Made by a program: the position numbers and the translations under genes
The notes under the pieces: generated by a model
The model's input: only the letters and a program-made list of their open reading frames with translations
What the model was told of the DNA's origin: nothing
Databases searched by the model: none
Assembly (NCBI GenBank): GCA_002049985.1
Contig: MVCY01000009.1
Coordinates: 1-11,754 of the forward strand
Direction of reading: 5' to 3'
DNA length: 11,754 bases
DNA from: Candidatus Latescibacteria bacterium 4484_181
GTDB lineage: Bacteria; Latescibacterota; MVCY01
Shown: positions 7,061 through 11,754 of the stretch, in pieces
How positions within the stretch are numbered: position 1 is the first letter of the stretch
Layout: each line of letters starts with the position of its first letter

Positions 7061-7096
7061 GGCGGCAGAAGGTCTATTTTTAAACCTTCTGCCGCC
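7061..7096. terminator. 13-bp perfect GC-rich hairpin after the isomerase gene
   Basis: GGCGGCAGAAGGT (7061-7073) and ACCTTCTGCCGCC (7084-7096) are exact reverse complements around a ten-base A/T-rich loop. On the minus strand it lies 15 bases past the stop of the isomerase-like gene and about 23 bases before the Zn-ribbon start. The minus-strand 3' flank is ACAAAAGGGG, which lacks a U-run, while the plus-strand flank is T-rich (CTCTTCTTTG). It may end the isomerase transcript without a classical U-tract, or protect or attenuate a read-through transcript. Confidence 0.6.
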
Positions 7097-7111
7097 CTCT
7101 TCTTTGATTTG

Positions 7112-7939
7112 TCACAGAGAAATGAACTGAGAAAGGTGTTTGAACCCCAGGATTAAACCTTCTCTTCTGCGCTCTCCCTCAAACACAGGGTCTTCGTGTT
7201 CGATGGACAGCGCCCCATTGTAACCAACATCCAGAAGGGCGGAGATAAATTGCTGCCAATCAATATCTCCCCATCCTGGGATTCTGAACCGCCACCAGCC
7301 CTTGCCCACTATTCCCTCCCGGGCCAGGATATCTTCTCGTATCTCGGTATCTTTGGCATGGATGTGATAGATTCTGCTGCCGTAGTCTTTGACAGCCTGG
7401 ATGTAATCTATTCCCAGCCAGACCAAGTGAGAGGGGTCCAACTCCAGTCCCAGAGTCTCAGAGGGAATGGCATCGAACATAGCATCCCAGTCCGCCGGTC
7501 GGGAGCCACCTCCGCCGTGACAGTTCTCAAATGCTATCTTTATCCCCTTGTTGGAGGCCTTCTCCACAATTGGCGACCAGACTTCCTTGAACAGAGCGAT
7601 ACTTTGCTCCACAGAATCCCCCTCCCCCTTGCCCGGAAAGGTGGTGAACACCTTCACCCCCAACATCTCGCAGACATCTAAGGCGCTTAGGAGATACTCG
7701 GCCACCTGTTGGCCCCTGGGCCTGTCGGGATCTAAGGGATTGGAATAATGGCCAATAGCAGAGATACAGATCCCGTGTTTCTGCACAGTTTTTCTGATCT
7801 TATTTGCCTCTTTTGGGGTCAGTTTGGTGGCATCTAATGCAGACCCTGGACCGGCTGAAAGAGACAGACTGGTAAACCCCACCTCAGAGGCGAACTTCAC
7901 CTCCTCCTCTGAATAGTTGGTAAGAAATCCTAATTTCAT
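7112..7939 (-). CDS. Sugar phosphate isomerase/epimerase-like TIM barrel
   Basis: This 275-residue cytoplasmic protein belongs to the xylose isomerase-like / AP endonuclease family 2 fold, which includes sugar isomerases, epimerases and inosose-type enzymes. Likely metal ligands sit at strand ends: E138 in AFENCHG, D168 and H171 in LELDPSH, H194 in YHIHAKD, and E247 in SIEHEDP. The block GKGWWRFRIPGWGDIDW (about 213-229) marks a common subfamily whose substrates are mostly unassigned. ATG 7939 has AAGGGAG eight bases upstream (7948-7954) and gives MKLGFLTNYSEEE, the expected first beta strand; a start at 7972 would add eleven residues that cover this site. The start codon overlaps the stop of a possible 31-codon leader ORF as ATGA. 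Exact reaction unknown. An inositol-related role is conceivable given genes further upstream, but this is only inference. Confidence 0.85.
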   Translation of the reverse strand: MKLGFLTNYSEEEVKFASEVGFTSLSLSAGPGSALDATKLTPKEANKIRKTVQKHGICISAIGHYSNPLDPDRPRGQQVAEYLLSALDVCEMLGVKVFTTFPGKGEGDSVEQSIALFKEVWSPIVEKASNKGIKIAFENCHGGGGSRPADWDAMFDAIPSETLGLELDPSHLVWLGIDYIQAVKDYGSRIYHIHAKDTEIREDILAREGIVGKGWWRFRIPGWGDIDWQQFISALLDVGYNGALSIEHEDPVFEGERRREGLILGFKHLSQFISL

Positions 7940-8031
7940 GGTAAGCACTCCCTTCTGGAATTTCTGAGGCATTGGTTTAAAAACGTTATGAATGAAACCC
8001 GATTGTCGTCAAACTGGTAAGATTTTTTCAA
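7936..8031 (-). CDS. Possible 31-codon leader peptide ORF
   Basis: A TTG at 8031-8029 lies eight bases after a perfect Shine-Dalgarno, AAAGGAGG (8047-8040). It opens a 31-codon frame beginning MKKSYQFDDNRVSF and ending TTACCATGA, where its TGA overlaps the ATG of the isomerase-like gene. Translational coupling would explain the geometry. The peptide has no domain I recognise and includes two Cys. Against it: TTG starts are uncommon, and an ATG three bases past the same site reads only ATG-GGT-TGA. It could also be the remnant of a lost gene. No homologue can be checked here. Confidence 0.3.
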   Translation of the reverse strand: MKKSYQFDDNRVSFITFLNQCLRNSRRECLP

Positions 8032-8101
8032 CCCATGGACCTCCTTTCGCTTATGGATAGACATCTTCACAAGGTAAGACCTTACCAGATGAGTCCAGTT
8101 T
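8011..8101 (-). promoter_or_regulatory. Leader with competing inverted repeats around the Shine-Dalgarno
   Basis: On the minus strand, AAACTGG (8101-8095) and CTGGTAAG (8088-8081) can each pair with the downstream segment CTTACCAGTTT (8021-8011), which would enclose the AAAGGAGG site. CTGGTAAG can instead fold locally on CTTACC at 8078-8073. Alternative pairings flanking a ribosome site are typical of attenuators and riboswitches. The same bases read as DNA give a near palindrome, GGTAAG-AC-CTTACC (8073-8086), plus a third GGTAAG half-site at 8016-8021, which would fit a dimeric repressor. The remaining spacer (8102-8190), just after metG, is A/T-rich on one strand and shows nothing else I can support. 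Confidence 0.4.
8040..8047 (-). promoter_or_regulatory. Perfect Shine-Dalgarno with no obvious gene
   Basis: On the minus strand the sequence is AAAGGAGG followed by TCC and ATG, which is full complementarity to the 16S tail. It is stronger than the site in front of any annotated gene in the window, yet the only frames it serves are a two-codon ATG ORF and the 31-codon TTG ORF. Confidence 0.5.
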
Positions 8102-8190
8102 TCGAAGACGCCCGATTAAGAATGGCAAATTGAAAAATGCAAAATGAAGGGCAAGATCCTCTGGTGCCAGTTGAAAGCAGGCTCCTCCAT

Positions 8191-9933
8191 TCAGTCTCCC
8201 TTTTCCAGTTGTGCCATCTCCTTCTCTACCAAGCTCTCATCCAGCTTCTTGAATAGAGGATAGGGTTTGGGCAATTGTTGGCCGGGTGTCAATTGGCTGG
8301 GTGACCAGCTTAGCTGTGCCCCAGATTTTCTCCAGACCAATGCCTGGTGGCTCCTCTCTCTCTCCCGGAAGCTCTCAATCTCTAGCTCTCCTATAATATT
8401 GCCCTCATATCCCAGCATTTGGTGCAGGGCTTGAGATGAGAAGGGGAGAAAGGGCAAGAAGAGGACCTTAAGGGAGTCAATGACCCGGAGACAGACAAAT
8501 AGCGTTGTGGCTGCTGCTGGAGGGTTCGTTTTAATGGCCGCCCAGGGTGTTTTGCTATCGAAGTAGCGGTTGGCCTCTGCGGTCAGTTTCATGACCTCAC
8601 TCAGACCAGCTTTGAATCGGCACTGTTCAATTAGCTGGCCCAAAGCGCCAAACCCCTCCTCTACCTTTGCCAGGATTGTCCGGTCGGCCTCGTCCAGTTT
8701 TCCCGGGGCCGGCACGTGCCTGTCGAAATTCCTGTAAGTGAAGGTCAGTATCCGGTGAACCAAGTTGCCCCAGGTGGCCACCAGCTCGTTGTTGTTGTGG
8801 AACCAGAAATCCTTCCAGGTGAAATCTGTGTCCCGGCTTTCAGGTGCGTTGATAGTGAGGTAATAGCGCAGAGGATCGGGGGCATAGCGGGAGAGGTAAT
8901 CCGGCAGCCATACAGCCCAGTTGCGACTGGTGGAGAATTTCTGTCCCTCGAAGGTGAGATACTCATTGGCCGGCACATCATAGGGTAGATTCAACCTCCC
9001 GTAGCCCATAAGCATAGCTGGCCAGATGATAGTGTGGAAGGGTATGTTATCCTTGGCAATGAAGTAGTAGCTTCGGGCTGGTTTCTGCCACCAATCTGTC
9101 CAACTGTCGGGCTGACCGTTGTTTTGGGCCCACTCGATAGTAGCCGAAAGGTATCCGATGACCGCCTCAAACCAGACATAGATGCGTTTCTGCTCGCAGC
9201 CTTTCACCGGCACCGGCACACCCCACTCAATGTCTCGGGTAATAGGACGTCCCCTTAGACCCTCTTTGAGCAGGTTCAGGGTGAAATTGGCAACATTGGG
9301 CCGCCAGTGTTTCTGTCTGCTCACCCAGTCCAAAAGGGGCTGTTGAAATTGAGAAAGGTCTAAGAAGAAGTGTTCTGTCTTGCGCACTGCAGGTGTACTG
9401 TGGCAGAACCGACAGCGAGGCTGAACCAGTTTTAAGGCATCGAAGGGCTTGCCGCAGTTGTCGCACTGGTCGCCTCTGGCCTCCGTGAAACCACAGTAAG
9501 GACAGGTGCCCTCTACATAACGATCTGGCAGGAATCTCCTGCACCGTTCACAATAGAAAGCCTCCATCGTCGCCTTGTAGATATACCCCTGGCTCAAAAG
9601 CTTCAGGAACATATCCTGTGCCACCCGATAATGATTCTCTGTATCCGTGTAGGTGAACAGGTCGAAGCTCAAACCTAACTGAGCGAAACAGTTAAGAAAC
9701 TCATTGTGGTAACGCTCCACGATCTGTTGTGGCAACACTCCCTCCTGTTCTGCCCGCACAGTGATAGGAGTGCCGTGAGTATCGCTGCCCGAGACCATCA
9801 ATACATCATTACCCTTTAGGCGATGGTAGCGAGCGAATATGTCGGCGGGCAGATAGGCACCAGCTATGTGGCCTAAGTGGCGGGATCCACTTGCGTAGGG
9901 CCAGGCAACAAAAATAGCAATCCTTTCGGCCAT
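8191..9933 (-). CDS. metG: Methionyl-tRNA synthetase
   Basis: This cytoplasmic class I synthetase charges tRNA-Met with methionine using ATP. The protein has 580 residues. The HIGH motif is HLGH at 19-22 within the Rossmann fold, and the KMSKS loop is KFSTS at 332-336, a variant I recall from archaeal-type bacterial MetRS. The connective-peptide insert carries four CxxC knuckles (CERC, CPYC, CDNC, CRFC), the two-zinc form. The anticodon-binding helical domain follows, with WGNLVHRIL and NRYFDSKTPW. The protein ends without the C-terminal EMAP-II-like tRNA-binding domain found in many bacterial enzymes. The start gives AERIAIFVAWPYASG, as expected, but GGGAG sits only one base before the ATG, so its ribosome site is poor. 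Initiation may depend on coupling with the overlapping upstream frame. All catalytic parts look intact. Confidence 0.95.
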   Translation of the reverse strand: MAERIAIFVAWPYASGSRHLGHIAGAYLPADIFARYHRLKGNDVLMVSGSDTHGTPITVRAEQEGVLPQQIVERYHNEFLNCFAQLGLSFDLFTYTDTENHYRVAQDMFLKLLSQGYIYKATMEAFYCERCRRFLPDRYVEGTCPYCGFTEARGDQCDNCGKPFDALKLVQPRCRFCHSTPAVRKTEHFFLDLSQFQQPLLDWVSRQKHWRPNVANFTLNLLKEGLRGRPITRDIEWGVPVPVKGCEQKRIYVWFEAVIGYLSATIEWAQNNGQPDSWTDWWQKPARSYYFIAKDNIPFHTIIWPAMLMGYGRLNLPYDVPANEYLTFEGQKFSTSRNWAVWLPDYLSRYAPDPLRYYLTINAPESRDTDFTWKDFWFHNNNELVATWGNLVHRILTFTYRNFDRHVPAPGKLDEADRTILAKVEEGFGALGQLIEQCRFKAGLSEVMKLTAEANRYFDSKTPWAAIKTNPPAAATTLFVCLRVIDSLKVLFLPFLPFSSQALHQMLGYEGNIIGELEIESFRERERSHQALVWRKSGAQLSWSPSQLTPGQQLPKPYPLFKKLDESLVEKEMAQLEKGD

Positions 9934-10588
9934 TCTCCCAAAATCTGTCGGTTATCTCATAGGCTCGGACCTTTCTCTGTGTAGCCAAAGCCCTCACTGC
10001 ATCGGAAAGAGAATAGAACCCTCTGCGGATGGTTCGTTCCAGCACCTTGAAGAAATTGGGAGAGCAGAGGAACATACCTGTATCTATCCCATTGTATTGC
10101 TCCAAATGTTTCCCTATATCTTCTATTTTCCCTTTGCGCACTTTTACTTTTGTGGCATCATGGATGTCGAAGATGTTCTTGAGACTCTTGTCCACGCAGA
10201 GTATGCTCTCTTCTCTGTCCAATCTGTGTCTCTTAAGCTCGGAGAGCGTCTTATGGTCAAAGAGGTGATCTGACATCAAAAGGGCAAAATTGGTTTGCAG
10301 TAAGGGTTTTGCCTTCAAGACAGAGATGCCATTGGGTTGCCACCACTGGGGATTGTCCACATATTCGATATTCACCCCAAGTCGGCTTCCGTTGCCCAAT
10401 CTCGCTTTCAGCTTATGCCCCAGATACCCGGTGACAACGACTATTCGGCGTATTCCTGCCCTCTCCACCGAGCGAATAATCCGCTCAATCAAGGGGATGC
10501 CTAAAACTGGGATGAGAGGTTTTGGGATAGAGTGGGTGTAGGATCTCAATCTTTTGCCTCTTCCTGCTGCTATTATCAAAGCTTTCAC
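9809..10588 (-). CDS. Nucleotidyltransferase (inositol-1-phosphate cytidylyltransferase-like), altered C-terminus
   Basis: This 259-residue sugar/polyol nucleotidyltransferase probably makes a CDP-activated polyol phosphate, with CTP and inositol-1-phosphate as the best guess. Visible elements are the nucleotide loop AAGRGKRLRSYT (7-18) with PKPLIPVLG (22-30), PNGISVLKAKPL (85-96), the metal-binding SDHLFD (106-111), DATKV (144-148), the IGKHLEQYNG segment (158-167) and DTGMF. Homology stops at W217; the family normally continues with a W-x-D-x-D-T-P-like metal-binding end. Instead the frame runs on for 42 residues through the first 125 bases of metG in another frame, giving a Cys/Arg/Trp-rich tail that looks like accidental coding. 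The start is GTG 10588, overlapping the previous gene's TGA by four bases, with AAGGAG upstream. It may be a truncated but active enzyme, or a decaying gene. Confidence 0.8.
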   Translation of the reverse strand: MKALIIAAGRGKRLRSYTHSIPKPLIPVLGIPLIERIIRSVERAGIRRIVVVTGYLGHKLKARLGNGSRLGVNIEYVDNPQWWQPNGISVLKAKPLLQTNFALLMSDHLFDHKTLSELKRHRLDREESILCVDKSLKNIFDIHDATKVKVRKGKIEDIGKHLEQYNGIDTGMFLCSPNFFKVLERTIRRGFYSLSDAVRALATQRKVRAYEITDRFWENGRKDCYFCCLALRKWIPPLRPHSWCLSARRHIRSLPSPKG

Positions 10589-11754
10589 TTCACATCACTC
10601 TCCTTCAGGTGTTTACACGCTCTCAAGGCATATACAACGGCTGTCACTGCACCGTGAATCAGGATGGCGAACAAAGAGTAGAGAGGGACACCCAATATAA
10701 CTCCCAATAGAATGTAATATATGTATATGTTTTTCCGGCCGTCGAACCTCCTGAACTTCCGATCGAATGGTGCGCAGTCTGACAAGGAGATGCCCATAAC
10801 CTCTTTGAACTGCATATAGCAATGGGTGGCGAACCCGTTGAACAGAACAATGCCCAGAGCTATCTTCAGCGGAGCCTGACCCAAAGCACCGGTTGGCGAA
10901 AATCTATCCGGGTGAGACGAGAGAAACCAGGCCAGACTCACATACCAGGACTGTTCGAATAGAAAGTCAAAGGAGTGCTCTATGTTGCCCAATTTCGTTA
11001 GTCTTCCCCTTATTCGGGCCAATTTTCCGTCCAGCCCGTCCATTACCGACACTGCGTAAGTGAGAAGTGAGCCTGCCAGCAGATGGCCGGTGAGAAAAAG
11101 GAAAGAGACCAGGTAAGCAACTATATTGGTCAGAACAGTCAGTTGATTGGGGGTGATTCTCAGCTCGGACAGATAGTAGAGGATTTTGTTCTCTATGTGT
11201 CGGTTTATGTACCAAGCATGAAAATCAAGCGTGCCTTTCTGAGTGGACGCCACAAGCTGCCTCTTGCAGGATGCCAAATCCTTCTTTGAGTGCACCTTAC
11301 ACCAGAAAGGCCTCACCCGACGCCTCATTCCAGGCACATAAGAGGGGATATCAGAGACATTCAACCCCTTAACTTCAAATTTATCTGCTATCCGTTGAAG
11401 AGATTCTATCCAAGTGTGTCCCTTATAAGCACACTCCTCCAGGAGAGGAAACACCTCCGGAGAGAGTTTACATAAACCGACGAAGATACCGTTTCCCTCC
11501 TGTGCGCCTATCTGCTCTATTCTCTCATTACTGACCACCAACTTTGCGCTGGTATCTGCACTGTGCTGGCTCCAGTCGTCATCGTAACATAGGGTTATCC
11601 CTTCTTTCTCTTTTAAGTGTTCCAGTATCCGCCCATCAAAGACCAAATTAGCAGGAACCACTACGAACTCGCCTTTTATTGTGTTTCTTGCGGCCAGGAC
11701 TGCCTCTGTCAGTCTCCTTCCATCGTTGGACACTCTCATATACTCTATGTGAAG
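10585..11754 (-). CDS. CDP-alcohol phosphatidyltransferase with degenerate nucleotidyltransferase domain (5' partial)
   Basis: The frame is open to the right window edge (389 codons visible), so the true start probably lies outside; numbering here is from the first visible ATG at 11739. Residues 1-135 look like the second half of a nucleotidyltransferase fold (LTEAVLAARNTIKGEFVVV, then a VFDGRILEHL stretch), but the usual GDH-type catalytic Asp is replaced in PAN (29-31). After a linker comes a membrane domain with TPNQLT, about five to six hydrophobic segments, and the CDP-alcohol signature D234-x2-D237-G-x2-A-R-x8-G251. The following G-x3-D-x3-D is not met: H255 and F259 stand there, with D258 and E262 three residues on. 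This arrangement recalls the bifunctional IPCT/di-inositol-phosphate-phosphate synthases. It overlaps the active-looking nucleotidyltransferase gene by four bases. Acceptor and product unknown. Confidence 0.8.
   Translation of the reverse strand, partial: LHIEYMRVSNDGRRLTEAVLAARNTIKGEFVVVPANLVFDGRILEHLKEKEGITLCYDDDWSQHSADTSAKLVVSNERIEQIGAQEGNGIFVGLCKLSPEVFPLLEECAYKGHTWIESLQRIADKFEVKGLNVSDIPSYVPGMRRRVRPFWCKVHSKKDLASCKRQLVASTQKGTLDFHAWYINRHIENKILYYLSELRITPNQLTVLTNIVAYLVSFLFLTGHLLAGSLLTYAVSVMDGLDGKLARIRGRLTKLGNIEHSFDFLFEQSWYVSLAWFLSSHPDRFSPTGALGQAPLKIALGIVLFNGFATHCYMQFKEVMGISLSDCAPFDRKFRRFDGRKNIYIYYILLGVILGVPLYSLFAILIHGAVTAVVYALRACKHLKESDVK

Noticed and set aside
8120..8152. A-rich GCAAATTGAAAAATGCAAAATG stretch resembling short tandem repeats
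   Set aside because: The copies are too degenerate and too few to call a repeat array or CRISPR.
8116..8190. 24-codon ATG ORF directly after the metG stop, with AAGGGAG upstream
   Set aside because: The Shine-Dalgarno-like bases are part of the metG 3' end, the peptide has no recognisable features, and the DNA there is A/T-rich spacer.
7973..8190. T-box or SAM riboswitch for metG
   Set aside because: This spacer is downstream of metG on the minus strand; the metG start lies inside the previous gene with no leader, and no T-box or SAM core motif is visible.

Overview
The window looks like chromosome from an anaerobic bacterium that makes acetate. The evidence is a bacterial-type phosphate acetyltransferase/acetate kinase pair, a two-gene iron-sulfur/flavin electron-transfer module of the HydB-HydG (AsrA-AsrB-like) kind, tightly packed genes, many GTG starts, and coding sequence of roughly middle GC. 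No rRNA, tRNA, CRISPR array, transposase or phage gene is visible, and I cannot name a phylum from this sequence alone.

Layout. The left half (about 270-4868) reads on the plus strand: a dicluster 4Fe-4S protein, an FAD/NAD(P)-binding [2Fe-2S] protein, pta, ackA and a LeuD-like small subunit of a hydro-lyase. pta and ackA overlap by 4 bases, and leuD starts 2 bases after ackA. Together these suggest redox balancing joined to ATP production from acetyl-CoA, with a 3-isopropylmalate/homoaconitate-type dehydratase subunit attached. A convergent spacer (4869-5074) holds a structured inverted repeat and ends this block.

The right half reads on the minus strand. From right to left it contains a CDP-alcohol phosphatidyltransferase with a degenerate nucleotidyltransferase domain (cut by the window edge), an intact-looking nucleotidyltransferase of the inositol-1-phosphate cytidylyltransferase type, metG, an unusual 218-base spacer, a sugar phosphate isomerase/epimerase-like TIM barrel, a GC-rich hairpin, and a compact Zn-ribbon / PAP2 phosphatase / ApbE set. 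The first two probably make and use a CDP-activated polyol such as CDP-inositol, for a phospholipid or a compatible solute such as di-inositol phosphate.

The points most worth a second look are these: (1) the nucleotidyltransferase loses its family C-terminus 4 bases before the metG start and then runs 125 bases into metG; (2) the phosphatidyltransferase carries a nucleotidyltransferase domain lacking the usual catalytic Asp, beside a separate enzyme that has it, and its CDP-alcohol signature is displaced by about one helical turn; (3) the spacer before the isomerase gene combines a perfect Shine-Dalgarno, a 31-codon leader ORF that overlaps the isomerase start, and mutually exclusive base pairings.
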